Positions 53,738 to 62,287 of a DNA stretch of 64,000 bases are shown here, in pieces; positions within the stretch are counted from its first letter, which is position 1; each line of letters starts with the position of its first letter. This DNA is from Mangrovimonas cancribranchiae. Lineage in GTDB: Bacteria; Bacteroidota; Bacteroidia; Flavobacteriales; Flavobacteriaceae. A program made the translations under genes and the position numbers. The stretch spans positions 2,558,001-2,622,000 of the forward strand of contig NZ_CP136925.1 of assembly GCF_037126245.1 (NCBI RefSeq), written 5' to 3'. The notes beneath the pieces are model-generated. The model was given only the letters and a program-made list of their open reading frames with translations. It searched no databases and was not told the DNA's origin.

Positions 53738-53745
53738 CAAAGGTA
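53738..53745 (-). promoter_or_regulatory. -7 box abutting the DUF3109 start codon
   Basis: Minus-strand TACCTTTG, full match to TAnnTTTG, four bases before the ATG. Transcription would begin at or next to the start codon. Confidence 0.45.
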
Positions 53746-53847
53746 AGGCTTCTTCTATAAAATTTTGCTCAAAAAAATAATGGATTTTAGTAATGATTAT
53801 TCAAACATAAATAACGAGATTTGCAAAAAATTTTAAAATTAAAAATC

Positions 53848-54429
53848 ATGCAACTTAATATAAAAGAAATAGTTACAGCTTTTATGGTATTATTTGCCGT
53901 AATTGATATTGTTGGTAATGTGCCTATTGTTATTGATTTAAGAAAAAAAGCGGGTCATATACAAAGTGAAAAAGCCTCGATTATTGCTGGTGTAATTATG
54001 ATTGTTTTTCTTTTTATAGGACAAAACATTCTCTCGCTTATTGGTATTGGCGTAAATAGTTTTGCTGTTGCGGGTGCCTTTATACTATTTTTTATCGCAC
54101 TTGAAATGATTTTGGGTATTACGCTCTATAAAGAAGACGAAAGCACCTCTATGACGGCTTCTGTATTTCCTTTAGCGTTCCCTTTAATTGCTGGCCCTGG
54201 TAGTTTAACTACATTGCTTTCTTTAAGAGCAGAATTTCGTTTGGAAAATATTATTGTAGCAGTTATTTTAAATGTTATTATTATTTATGTCGTGTTAAAA
54301 ACATCCTCTAAAATTGAGCGTTTAATAGGTCAAAATGGGATTAACATTATTAGAAAAATATTTGGTGTTATTTTACTTGCCATTGCCGTAAAACTTTTTG
54401 CCCAAAATATTAAAGTACTTTTAGCATAA
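53848..54429 (+). CDS. MarC family integral membrane protein
   Basis: Six-span membrane protein of 193 residues with the MarC pattern: FAVIDIVGNVPI near the N-terminus, LFFIALEMILGI, and AFPLIAGPGSLTTLLSL. The ATG at 53848 places the first span correctly; an in-frame TTG at 53821 lies in the promoter region. MarC proteins were once linked to drug resistance but have no proven transport role. It begins a short operon with a small membrane protein and a flavoprotein. Confidence 0.88.
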   Translation: MQLNIKEIVTAFMVLFAVIDIVGNVPIVIDLRKKAGHIQSEKASIIAGVIMIVFLFIGQNILSLIGIGVNSFAVAGAFILFFIALEMILGITLYKEDESTSMTASVFPLAFPLIAGPGSLTTLLSLRAEFRLENIIVAVILNVIIIYVVLKTSSKIERLIGQNGINIIRKIFGVILLAIAVKLFAQNIKVLLA

Positions 54430-54436
54430 AATCTAT

Positions 54437-54634
54437 ATGAAAATATTTTCTACCATAATAACCGTTTTAGCTTTAGCATTAATTGTATTTAATGTTACAA
54501 AAATTAATTTTGGCGCACCTTTTCAAGGCGATAGTATTATTGCTTTAATTACTATTTTGTGTGCTTTATGCGCTATTGTATTGCTTCAAATTTTAAGGAT
54601 TTCTAAAAAAATTCAAAGTAACTACAAAAAGTAA
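54437..54634 (+). CDS. small two-span membrane protein (65 aa)
   Basis: Two hydrophobic helices (about residues 3-22 and 32-54) separated by a short polar loop, ending in a basic tail (RISKKIQSNYKK). It starts seven bases after marC and ends three bases before the flavoprotein gene. Unknown function. Confidence 0.78.
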   Translation: MKIFSTIITVLALALIVFNVTKINFGAPFQGDSIIALITILCALCAIVLLQILRISKKIQSNYKK

Positions 54635-54637
54635 ATT

Positions 54638-55240
54638 ATGTTTGATGTTTTAATTATTGGTGGCGGTGCTTCTGGAATGTCTTGCGCTCTTGTTTTGGGC
54701 TCTGCTAAAAACAAAGCGTTTGCCAAAGACAAATCTATAGGTATTGTTATGCATCAACGTAATTCGCACCTTCAAGAAGCATTATTTAATAATGTTCTAG
54801 GTGTTACACCAGGCACTACAGGCAAGGATATTTTAACTAATGGAAAATCGCAATTGACTACATTATATCCTCATGTTGAACAAATTGAAAAAGAAAAAGT
54901 CTTAGAAATAACAGAAACCAACGAGGTGTATACTGTAACTACCAACAAGAACACATACAAGAGTAAACTAGTTGTTATTGCAGTAGGCTATACAAATCTT
55001 ATTAACATAAAAGGATTAGAACATTTTATTGAGCCGCATCCTAGAGCTAAAGCTGAAAAAAATAGAATTTGGTTAAAGAATGACAATCACCTTATTAAAA
55101 AGGGACTTTATGTTGCTGGAACACTTGCAGGATGGCGCAGTCAGTTTGCTATTGCTTCTGGAAGTGGCGCGCAAGTTGCTACCGATATTTTAACGCTTTG
55201 GAATAATGGTGAACACACTAAAGTTCATGATAAAATATAA
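54638..55240 (+). CDS. short FAD-dependent oxidoreductase
   Basis: Flavoprotein of 200 residues. The FAD dinucleotide-binding motif GGGASG is at residues 8-13, and the C-terminal FAD motif is KGLYVAGTLAGW near 160-171. It resembles thioredoxin reductases but lacks both the redox CxxC pair and the second (NADPH) Rossmann motif; family members are usually near 300 residues. Electron donor and substrate cannot be predicted. It overlaps no other gene and ends two bases from the convergent ctpA-type gene. Confidence 0.82.
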   Translation: MFDVLIIGGGASGMSCALVLGSAKNKAFAKDKSIGIVMHQRNSHLQEALFNNVLGVTPGTTGKDILTNGKSQLTTLYPHVEQIEKEKVLEITETNEVYTVTTNKNTYKSKLVVIAVGYTNLINIKGLEHFIEPHPRAKAEKNRIWLKNDNHLIKKGLYVAGTLAGWRSQFAIASGSGAQVATDILTLWNNGEHTKVHDKI

Positions 55241-55241
55241 G

Positions 55242-56834
55242 TTAAGGAGTGTTACTTAACTCGATAACCTCATCTATTACAAGATCATTTCTATTTATAA
55301 CCTCTTCAAAAGCACCATTGCCGTATAACTGGTTGGCTAAGGTGGCTTTTATGTAATGCTTTATTTCTTCATTATAAGCCACAAAGGTAATATTGGCTTC
55401 GGTTTTTTCGTTTAAATAATCTTGAAACTTAAGCACAATATCATCATTCAATTCAAAATCGTTTATAAACTGCTCTCTAGAGATACCATCGTAGGCATGT
55501 CTATCCTCGTCAAGGTATTCAAACACAAAGTTACTTATAAAGCCACGTCTTTTAAGAAACATGATAGTTTCGTTTTGCATGCCTGTATCTAATGGCACAA
55601 AAACATCTGGTATAATCCCACCTCCTCCATAAACAATTTTTCCTTTTGGGGTGGTAAATTTTAACGAATCGTCGACTATTATTTTATGTTCGTCTAATAA
55701 TTCGCCACTCTCTACTCTTTCGTAGTACTCGTCGTAATAATCTTTTTTTCCATTTTCATAAGATCGTTGTATAGATCTTCCAGTTGGCGTGTAATATCTG
55801 GACACGGTAAGTCTTACTGCACTCCCATCGCCTAACTCCATTTCGCGTTGCACCAAACCTTTTCCGTAGGAACGTCGCCCTACTATGGTTCCTTTATCGT
55901 TATCTTGAAGTGCTCCTGCCACAATTTCACTTGCTGAAGCTGAGTTTTCATCTATTAAAACGTAAATTTTTCCATTTTCAAAATCGCCTTTACTTGTGGC
56001 ATAACTTTTATTAATATTGCCACGTTTGTTTTTTGTAAATAAAATGAGTTTACCATCTTTTAAAAACTCATCGACAATTTGTTCTGCGATTCCTAAAAAT
56101 CCTCCAGGATTACCGCGAAGGTCTAGGGCTAATTCTGTTATTCCTTGACTTTGGAGTTTGTTTAATTCTTGTTTAAATTCTTTATACGTTGACTCGGCAA
56201 AGCGATTAATTTTTATGTACCCTAGGTTACTAGTAAGTTTATAAGCGGCATCAACACTTTTAATGGCGACATGATCTCGTTTAATTTTAAACGTTAATAG
56301 GTTGTCTTCTCCTCTACGAAGGACTTTAAGATTAACTTCAGAGTTTATAGGACCTTTTAGCTTATTTACAACGTCGTTATTTTGTAGTTTCTTGCCGTAA
56401 ACAGTATCACCATTAGCAAATAATATACGGTCGCCTCCTTTAATTCCTGCTTTTTCACTCGGGCCGCCTTCAACAGTTCTAATTACGGTAATGGTGTCTT
56501 TATAAGTGTAAAAGTTAATTCCTATACCTACAAAATCGCCTTTCATATTATCTGTTACACGTTGCATATCTTCGCTTGGAATGTAAACAGAATGTGGATC
56601 TAGATTATCTAAAATGCCATTCACGGTAACATCAACTATACTGTCGGTATTTACATCGTCTACATATTCGTAGTCAATATAATCTATAAGTCTGTTGAGT
56701 TTGTCTTTTTTACTGTTAGATGTAAATAACCTATCGGAAGCATCGGTAAAGTTTAATTTTCCGCCAATAAAAATACCTGCTGCTACAGCAACTCCTATTA
56801 CTAAAGGCAAATATTTTTTATTGAAACGTTTCAT
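55242..56834 (-). CDS. C-terminal processing (S41) periplasmic protease
   Basis: Membrane-anchored serine protease of the CtpA/Prc group, 530 residues. An N-terminal anchor (about 9-27) is followed by a PDZ domain (about 95-175, DFVGIGINFYTYKD and GIKGGDRILFANGD), then the catalytic core. There the nucleophile lies in ENSASASEIVAGALQD and the lysine in RRSYGKGLVQ. It trims or degrades periplasmic proteins by their C-termini. It begins three bases after the dCMP deaminase gene, so they are cotranscribed. Confidence 0.93.
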   Translation of the reverse strand: MKRFNKKYLPLVIGVAVAAGIFIGGKLNFTDASDRLFTSNSKKDKLNRLIDYIDYEYVDDVNTDSIVDVTVNGILDNLDPHSVYIPSEDMQRVTDNMKGDFVGIGINFYTYKDTITVIRTVEGGPSEKAGIKGGDRILFANGDTVYGKKLQNNDVVNKLKGPINSEVNLKVLRRGEDNLLTFKIKRDHVAIKSVDAAYKLTSNLGYIKINRFAESTYKEFKQELNKLQSQGITELALDLRGNPGGFLGIAEQIVDEFLKDGKLILFTKNKRGNINKSYATSKGDFENGKIYVLIDENSASASEIVAGALQDNDKGTIVGRRSYGKGLVQREMELGDGSAVRLTVSRYYTPTGRSIQRSYENGKKDYYDEYYERVESGELLDEHKIIVDDSLKFTTPKGKIVYGGGGIIPDVFVPLDTGMQNETIMFLKRRGFISNFVFEYLDEDRHAYDGISREQFINDFELNDDIVLKFQDYLNEKTEANITFVAYNEEIKHYIKATLANQLYGNGAFEEVINRNDLVIDEVIELSNTP

Positions 56835-56837
56835 GTT

Positions 56838-57269
56838 TTAAACCGTTGTATGTTCTATTAATTTAAGTTCGATACCTGCTTTTTTAAGAAACTCTAATCC
56901 AGAATTGTCTTTATAGGCTTGATTATAAACCACTCTTACAATTCCTGCTTGATGTATTAATTTGCTACACTCTTTGCACGGCGAAAGTGTTATATATAAC
57001 GTGGCACCTTTACAGGATTGCGTGGATGAGGCTACTTTTAAAATAGCATTAGCTTCGGCATGAAGCACGTACCATTTGGTATACCCTTCATCATCTTCGC
57101 AAAAATTTTCAAATCCTGTTGGTGTACCATTGTAACCATCGGATATAATCATCCTATCTTTTACAATAATTGCGCCAACTTGTTTTCTATTACAATAAGA
57201 AAGTTTTCCCCATTCTTGGGCCATTCTTAAATAAGCTTTATCGTACTTAAGTTGCTTATCGTCTTTCAT
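56838..57269 (-). CDS. dCMP deaminase (ComEB type)
   Basis: Zinc-dependent deaminase converting dCMP to dUMP for thymidylate synthesis. Catalytic LHAEANAIL near residues 72-80 and zinc ligands SPCKECSKL near 98-106 are present; the N-terminal KAYLRMAQEWGKLSYC and GYNGTPTGF segments identify the dCMP branch. 143 residues. First gene of an operon with the S41 protease. Confidence 0.92.
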   Translation of the reverse strand: MKDDKQLKYDKAYLRMAQEWGKLSYCNRKQVGAIIVKDRMIISDGYNGTPTGFENFCEDDEGYTKWYVLHAEANAILKVASSTQSCKGATLYITLSPCKECSKLIHQAGIVRVVYNQAYKDNSGLEFLKKAGIELKLIEHTTV

Positions 57270-57366
57270 TTAAAAAGTATAATATAAACGAATATAATTG
57301 GTTGTTTACTGAAATACAACCTATTAAAGTATTTTCACAAAATTTTAGGTTTCAATTTAGATGCTT

Positions 57367-57957
57367 TTAAGAGATAAAATCGCTCTGTAAAATCATTGGT
57401 ATAACTAATCCTACTACTATAGCCGAAATAACCATAATCCAATCGCGTTTAGAGAAGCGGAAAATAGTTTGCATAATATACCCCAGAAACAATACTATAA
57501 ATACAACTATAACTTGTGCTATTTCTATACCTAAAGCAAATTCTACTAGTGTTAATAACTTATTATCTGATCCTCCTACCAGCATTCTAAATTCTCTTGC
57601 AAAACCTAAACCATGGATTAATCCAAAAAATAGTGTTGAAAAAAATAATACTCCAACACGCTCTTTTTGGGCGCCTTTACCTGCAGTAAACACATTAAAC
57701 AAAGCTACAACTAGAATAGAAACTGGTATTAAAAACTCTACTAACTGTCCATTTACATGAACAACACCATAAGAAGCTAGAACCAGCGATAATGTATGGC
57801 CAACGGTAAAGGTAGTCACCAACAACAAAACTCTTTTCCAGTTTTTAAATAAGTAGGGGACTGTTAAAACGATTAAAAATAAAACGTGATCGTACGCATT
57901 AATATCTAAAACATGATAAATGCCATACTCCACATTAAACCAAAAATTTTCAAGCAT
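57367..57957 (-). CDS. HupE/UreJ family membrane protein
   Basis: A 196-residue protein with about six spans. Histidine-rich segments typical of the family are visible (YDHVLFLIVL near residue 22, VGHTLSLVLA near 53, LIHGLGFAREF near 112). Relatives carry nickel or cobalt for hydrogenase and urease, but no such enzyme genes are nearby, so the metal and role are open. A minus-strand -7 box lies at 57998-58005. Confidence 0.85.
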   Translation of the reverse strand: MLENFWFNVEYGIYHVLDINAYDHVLFLIVLTVPYLFKNWKRVLLLVTTFTVGHTLSLVLASYGVVHVNGQLVEFLIPVSILVVALFNVFTAGKGAQKERVGVLFFSTLFFGLIHGLGFAREFRMLVGGSDNKLLTLVEFALGIEIAQVIVVFIVLFLGYIMQTIFRFSKRDWIMVISAIVVGLVIPMILQSDFIS

Positions 57958-57997
57958 TATTTATTGTAGTTTTGGGGTTAAATATTTTGAACTTGCC

Positions 57998-58005
57998 CAA
58001 ATATA
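57998..58005 (-). promoter_or_regulatory. -7 box of the HupE/UreJ gene
   Basis: Minus-strand TATATTTG, about 40 bases before the ATG; no -33 TTTG at standard spacing. Confidence 0.4.
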
Positions 58006-58013
58006 CAATATAA

Positions 58014-58043
58014 CAAAAAAAGTACAGCTTTACGGCTGTACTT
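58014..58043 (-). terminator. minus-strand terminator left of the mobile element
   Basis: AAGTACAGC (58020-58028) and GCTGTACTT (58035-58043) form a 9-bp stem. Read on the minus strand it ends in seven Ts (58020-58014). No complete minus-strand gene precedes it; the candidate tRNA remnant does. Confidence 0.75.
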
Positions 58044-58051
58044 TATTTTGT

Positions 58052-58065
58052 TGTACTCGAGGTGG
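58052..58065 (-). other. possible attachment site: 3' end of an interrupted tRNA gene
   Basis: Read on the minus strand, CCACCTCGAGTACA looks like the end of a tRNA: T-stem strand CACCT, acceptor strand CGAGTAC, discriminator A. It is followed by the terminator at 58043-58014. The sequence upstream (to the right) lacks the TTCGA T-loop, so the tRNA would be cut here. The recombinase gene begins 160 bases away. Uncertain; the fragment is short. Confidence 0.35.
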
Positions 58066-58226
58066 AAATCAATTAAATTAATTTCCATATTCTCAAAATA
58101 CTTATAAATTCTTGTATATCCCTTTGAAATTAACACCTTACGATTAATAAAATTCAATTAAAGATTAAAATTAGTTAAGCTAAATTAATTAAAATTCATT
58201 ACTTTTCGGCTATATTTCGGCAAAAA

Positions 58227-59498
58227 ATGAATATTAAATATTTTATTATTCCTGGTAAGAGAAAATACTCTAGCATTTATGTTAGGTTTTGGGACAGCAA
58301 AAGAGTTGACCAAAAAACTAGAACAGGATTAAGTGTTGAAAAAAGAAACTGGTCTATAAAAAAACAACGGTTTAAAATAGTTATTTCTGAAGAAGATAAC
58401 AACTTAGATTTATTAAATAATAAGTTAGATAGATTAGAAAAAGCTATACACAAACAATACAATAAAGACTATGCCGAATCAAACCACATATCTAGAACTT
58501 GGCTTAAAGATGTAGTTAACGAATTTTTTAACCAGGTTCCAGAAGACCAAAACCATAAAAAATATTTTGCAGAATGGGCAGAAAAATTTGTTGAAAATAG
58601 CAAAGACCGTACAGTTAACGGCAAAAGACTTAAAGCCAATTCCTTAAAAAACTACACCGCAGCCCTTAATAAGCTAAAACAGTATGAAAAACATCGCGGG
58701 ATAAAATTAAAATTTCAAGATATAGATTTAGAATTTTATCGAGATTTTGTATTGTACTGTAATGAAACTCTTAACCTAAATAATAATAGTATTGGAAATT
58801 TAATTTCTCGTATAAAAACCTTCTGCAGCAATATAGAAATAGAAGGGCTACCTATAAACCCACAATACAAACACAAAGAGTTTAAAATCCCAAAAAATAA
58901 AACACACCACATTTACTTAAACAATAAGGAGATTGAAAAAATTTTCAAACATGATTTTAGTGAAAGCTCTAAACTTGATAACGCTAGAGACTTATTAATT
59001 ATAGGCTTAAGAACTGGCTTAAGAGTATCTGACTTTTTAAGGATTAAAAAAGAGAATATTTTTGATAATGTAATAAATATTACAACACAAAAAACAAACC
59101 AAAACCTTACAATACCAATACACCCACAGTTTAGAAAAATACTGAAAAAACATAACGGTAATTTTCCTAAAAAAATTTCAGATCAAAAATTCAATAAATA
59201 CATAAAAGAGGTGTGTGAAAAAGCTGGAATTAAAAATGAGGTTTATGGATCTTTACTTGATAAAAAAACTAAAAGAAAGGTTGAAAAACACTATCCAAAA
59301 CACAAATTAGTCACCTCTCATACTTGCCGCCGCAGTTTCGCAACTAATTTATTTTTAGAAGGTATTCCTAATCATATTGTTATGGCTGCTACAGGACATT
59401 CAAGCGAGAAACAATACTTAGCTTACGTTAAAGCAACACAAGAAGAACATATTGAAAGACTTCAAAAACATTGGAAAAAGCAAAATAAAAAACAATGA
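58227..59498 (+). CDS. tyrosine recombinase (integrase)
   Basis: Site-specific integrase of 423 residues, in the Bacteroidota type: N-terminal arm-binding domain (about 1-95), core-binding SAM-like domain (about 110-205), and catalytic domain with R266 (GLRTGLR), K289, H365-x-x-R368 (SHTCRRS), H391 (ATGHSS) and nucleophile Y400. All catalytic residues are present, so it is probably active. It is the first gene of the element; its stop overlaps the next gene (ATGA). Confidence 0.95.
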   Translation: MNIKYFIIPGKRKYSSIYVRFWDSKRVDQKTRTGLSVEKRNWSIKKQRFKIVISEEDNNLDLLNNKLDRLEKAIHKQYNKDYAESNHISRTWLKDVVNEFFNQVPEDQNHKKYFAEWAEKFVENSKDRTVNGKRLKANSLKNYTAALNKLKQYEKHRGIKLKFQDIDLEFYRDFVLYCNETLNLNNNSIGNLISRIKTFCSNIEIEGLPINPQYKHKEFKIPKNKTHHIYLNNKEIEKIFKHDFSESSKLDNARDLLIIGLRTGLRVSDFLRIKKENIFDNVINITTQKTNQNLTIPIHPQFRKILKKHNGNFPKKISDQKFNKYIKEVCEKAGIKNEVYGSLLDKKTKRKVEKHYPKHKLVTSHTCRRSFATNLFLEGIPNHIVMAATGHSSEKQYLAYVKATQEEHIERLQKHWKKQNKKQ

Positions 59499-60499
59499 AG
59501 TATTTAAAATGTATAAACATAAATAAGTTTATAGAGCTCACGCCCTTTCAACAAGTACAGGTGTTTATTGAGAATGGATTTTTTGAAATTGAAAACAAAC
59601 ATCTAGAATTTGTTAAAAATAAGATCAATCATCTCAAACAAGAAGGGACACTAGATTCCAAATTATTAATTACAGAAACAGATTATATAAAATGGAATAA
59701 AGAATTAGGTTTAGAAATAGCCAAGCACATAAATGATAACATTCATAATTATAACACATCGGTTTTTATTGAATTAATTAACGATTATGAGAGTGTTATA
59801 ATACTAAATGACACAATAGATTACAAAAAGTCAATTATTAAAGACTATTTAGTGAAACTCCATAAAGAATTTTATGCAATTTGGTGTCATAGCTGGGGCT
59901 TTGAAATTAATCCAAATAGTATAACACTAAATGGTTTAAAACTTTGGACTGAACAGGTTTATAGCGGATTACAATTCTATGACAATCATGAAGAAGGTAA
60001 CTATATTTTAATAAGAGAGCTTCTTAGAGATGTCAAAAGAGATATTATCCAATATTTAATTAATGAAGGTGATTCTGAATTTGTAACCTACCAAGGTTTT
60101 TCTGCTATTTTACATGACTATATTAAGTATAAGAACAAACTCAACGATGAGTATAATAGTCTAATTCACAAAGAAAAGGCAATGCATGGAGAAAGCACCC
60201 CCTTAAATATCAATAAATACCCTAGAGTTTTCAAAGACATATCTGGACTTAACTTATTTATAAACTTAGTTGCCAAAAATCCAAAACCAAAAAAAATTGA
60301 TTTCACATATTACTTTGAAATCTTTAAAACAGAAAAGATTTTAATTAAAAAAGTTAAAATCTCTGACTATATATTTTTTGTAAATGACTATTACCCTCAA
60401 ATAAGTTTTAATAGATTAAGAAAAAATGATTTTAAACATGAAGACTACAACAAGCATTTAAAAGCACTATTAAAAATACAAGAAAAACCAACCTCTTAA
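59495..60499 (+). CDS. protein of unknown function, overlapping the integrase gene
   Basis: 334 residues, AT-rich codons like its neighbours, with no recognised domain. It is mainly helical with a polar/aromatic core (about 105-185, LHKEFYAIWCHSWGFEINPN and YSGLQFYDNHEEGN) and a basic C-terminus (FNRLRKNDFKHEDYNKHLKA). No signal peptide, no membrane span. The four-base overlap with the integrase implies coupled translation, so a role in recombination or element maintenance is likely but unproven. Confidence 0.8.
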   Translation: MKYLKCININKFIELTPFQQVQVFIENGFFEIENKHLEFVKNKINHLKQEGTLDSKLLITETDYIKWNKELGLEIAKHINDNIHNYNTSVFIELINDYESVIILNDTIDYKKSIIKDYLVKLHKEFYAIWCHSWGFEINPNSITLNGLKLWTEQVYSGLQFYDNHEEGNYILIRELLRDVKRDIIQYLINEGDSEFVTYQGFSAILHDYIKYKNKLNDEYNSLIHKEKAMHGESTPLNINKYPRVFKDISGLNLFINLVAKNPKPKKIDFTYYFEIFKTEKILIKKVKISDYIFFVNDYYPQISFNRLRKNDFKHEDYNKHLKALLKIQEKPTS

Positions 60500-60599
60500 A
60501 AATAATGATTATCAATTGTTTATGTTTTTTATTTCCCCTTCTACTGACGAAATAATGACGTAAAAACAGATTAACCCTCAATAATTTACTCAAGCTCAA

Positions 60600-60633
60600 T
60601 CAATAGTTTAGCATCAACAATAAAAACTATTGA
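60600..60633 (+). repeat. inverted repeat at the excisionase start
   Basis: TCAATAGTTT (60600-60609) and AAACTATTGA (60624-60633) form a perfect 10-bp inverted repeat with a 14-base loop, ending one base before the ATG at 60635. It could hide the start codon region in RNA or be an operator. TGACG also repeats with 11-bp period at 60545 and 60556. Confidence 0.6.
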
Positions 60634-60634
60634 C

Positions 60635-60916
60635 ATGAAAAAATCAATTATTCAAATTGAAACAACTTCTTCTAGTGAATTTATTCCAAAACTAGCTGCG
60701 GAAATAAGAAAGGTTATAAAAGAAGAAAGTAACCACCAAGAATCCAACCAAATATTATTAACTCGAGAACAAGTGGCAGAAATGCTGTCTATTTCTCTCG
60801 TAACCCTGTGGAAATACACAAAAAAAGGTGTGATCCCTGCTTTTAGAATAGGTACCAAAGTAAGGTACAAAAAAGGAGATGTTATTCTGGCATTAAAAAA
60901 GATGAACAATTTCTAA
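60635..60916 (+). CDS. excisionase-like helix-turn-helix protein
   Basis: 93 residues with a MerR-like HTH_17 domain (about 42-90: LTREQVAEMLSISLVTLWKY, then GVIPAFRIGTKVRYKKGDV). Such proteins bind attachment sites as excisionases or regulate the element. The position after the integrase pair fits. A 10-bp inverted repeat precedes the start. Confidence 0.85.
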   Translation: MKKSIIQIETTSSSEFIPKLAAEIRKVIKEESNHQESNQILLTREQVAEMLSISLVTLWKYTKKGVIPAFRIGTKVRYKKGDVILALKKMNNF

Positions 60917-60922
60917 AACAAA

Positions 60923-60965
60923 ACCCTAGCGTAAGCAAAAAACAACTAGGGTGTTATTATTTTTT
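60923..60965 (+). terminator. possible weak terminator after the HTH gene
   Basis: ACCCTAG (60923-60929) and CTAGGGT (60946-60952) can pair, with a run of Ts ten bases later. The stem is short, so it is a weak candidate. Confidence 0.4.
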
Positions 60966-60985
60966 TCACCAAATAATAAATACAC

Positions 60986-62287
60986 ATGCAAGATAATAAA
61001 AATCAAACAAATATCCCTCAAGATATTGACTCTATTGATGAGATTATAAATAAAAATCTATCTACACCCAAAGACAAATTAAGAGATCAATTAAATAATA
61101 TAATTTCAAAGCTACCTAACGATTATAGATTATTTATAGAAAAGTCGTTTTTTCATTTATTACTTCCTAAAGAATATGTTTTAAGCTCAATTCTGTTTAC
61201 TGTTTGCAATGCTTCCGGATTAGCTTTTTGTACTGAATTTGGAGAATATAAGAATTACGGTAATTTATATTTTGTTCTTGTTGGTAGTAGAGGAGGCTAT
61301 AAAACACCTTCAATGAATTTAGCTATTAAACCGTTGAAGTTGGTTGATGACATGGAATATCGTAATTATAAAGAAAAAATAAAAGATATAACAGATGAGA
61401 CGCAGCCAAAACCAAAAAGAAAACGGTTGTTTTCACAAGAAACAACCATAGAGTCTCTTTTATGGAATCATTACCAAAATAAATACTCAATAGGAGTTTA
61501 TCTTGATGAGATAAGCTACTTTTTTGATGTGATGAATAATCCAAAAGACACTAAAGGCTCTCAATGGAGGAATATGTTACTTCAAGGAAACACAAACGGA
61601 TATATTGATGTATCTAGAAAAACATCAGAAAGTTTTAGAATTGAAAAGTCTTATCCCTCAGTTCTAGGAGGAATACAGCATCAATTAATTTCAAAAATGT
61701 TTTCAAATAAAAACTTAGAAAGCGGCTTACTTGATAGGTTTTTATTTACAGTTGACTTAACTAAAAACTCAAGACTAACAAAAGAAAGCATGCCCACAAG
61801 TGTATTAGCAGGATACAATCAAGCTATTACAAATATCTACCAGAAGAGAGATGCTTTAAATGATGCTGGCCAGGAAGTTTGTTTAGACATGGTTCATGAA
61901 GCTAAAGATAAATTGTATGATTATATACAAGATAAGATAGATCAACAAAACAATTTAGAGTCTCCTTTAAAGGAGTACTTATCTAAAATGAGGATTTCTA
62001 TACACAAATTAGTCTTATTACTACACTTGATAAAAGTATCTCAAGAAAAGGATTTTTATAGTCAAATAAGTCTTGAGACTCTTAATCTGGCGATTGAACT
62101 AAATGAGTTTTATTATTCCAACTTCAAGCTAATAACCGATAAATGCACACAACCAACACCCCTTAATAAAAAAGATGTTGTTAATGAGGTTATTAATATG
62201 GCTAAAAACAATAATGTTCCACAAAATATTATAGGTCAATTAACAGGCTATAGCAATGGCTATGTGAGTAAATTATGGAATAGGTAG
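60986..62287 (+). CDS. DUF3987-type protein of mobile elements
   Basis: 433 residues similar to the DUF3987 group found in bacterial mobile elements and often beside primases. A P-loop-like motif VGSRGGYKT lies near residues 98-106 and an acidic hydrophobic stretch SIGVYLDEISYFF near 168-180, as in helicase or ATPase folds. The P-loop is not fully canonical. The C-terminal 40 residues resemble an HTH (NNVPQNIIGQLTGYSNGYVS). It probably aids replication or regulation of the element together with the downstream Toprim protein. Confidence 0.7.
   Translation: MQDNKNQTNIPQDIDSIDEIINKNLSTPKDKLRDQLNNIISKLPNDYRLFIEKSFFHLLLPKEYVLSSILFTVCNASGLAFCTEFGEYKNYGNLYFVLVGSRGGYKTPSMNLAIKPLKLVDDMEYRNYKEKIKDITDETQPKPKRKRLFSQETTIESLLWNHYQNKYSIGVYLDEISYFFDVMNNPKDTKGSQWRNMLLQGNTNGYIDVSRKTSESFRIEKSYPSVLGGIQHQLISKMFSNKNLESGLLDRFLFTVDLTKNSRLTKESMPTSVLAGYNQAITNIYQKRDALNDAGQEVCLDMVHEAKDKLYDYIQDKIDQQNNLESPLKEYLSKMRISIHKLVLLLHLIKVSQEKDFYSQISLETLNLAIELNEFYYSNFKLITDKCTQPTPLNKKDVVNEVINMAKNNNVPQNIIGQLTGYSNGYVSKLWNR

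Noticed and set aside
53821-53847. TTG start for the MarC protein
   Set aside because: The ATG at 53848 places the first membrane span at the usual distance from the N-terminus.
58020-58043. Hairpin as a plus-strand terminator or as part of the element
   Set aside because: No plus-strand gene precedes it, and the best T run is on the minus strand, consistent with a minus-strand gene that ended here.
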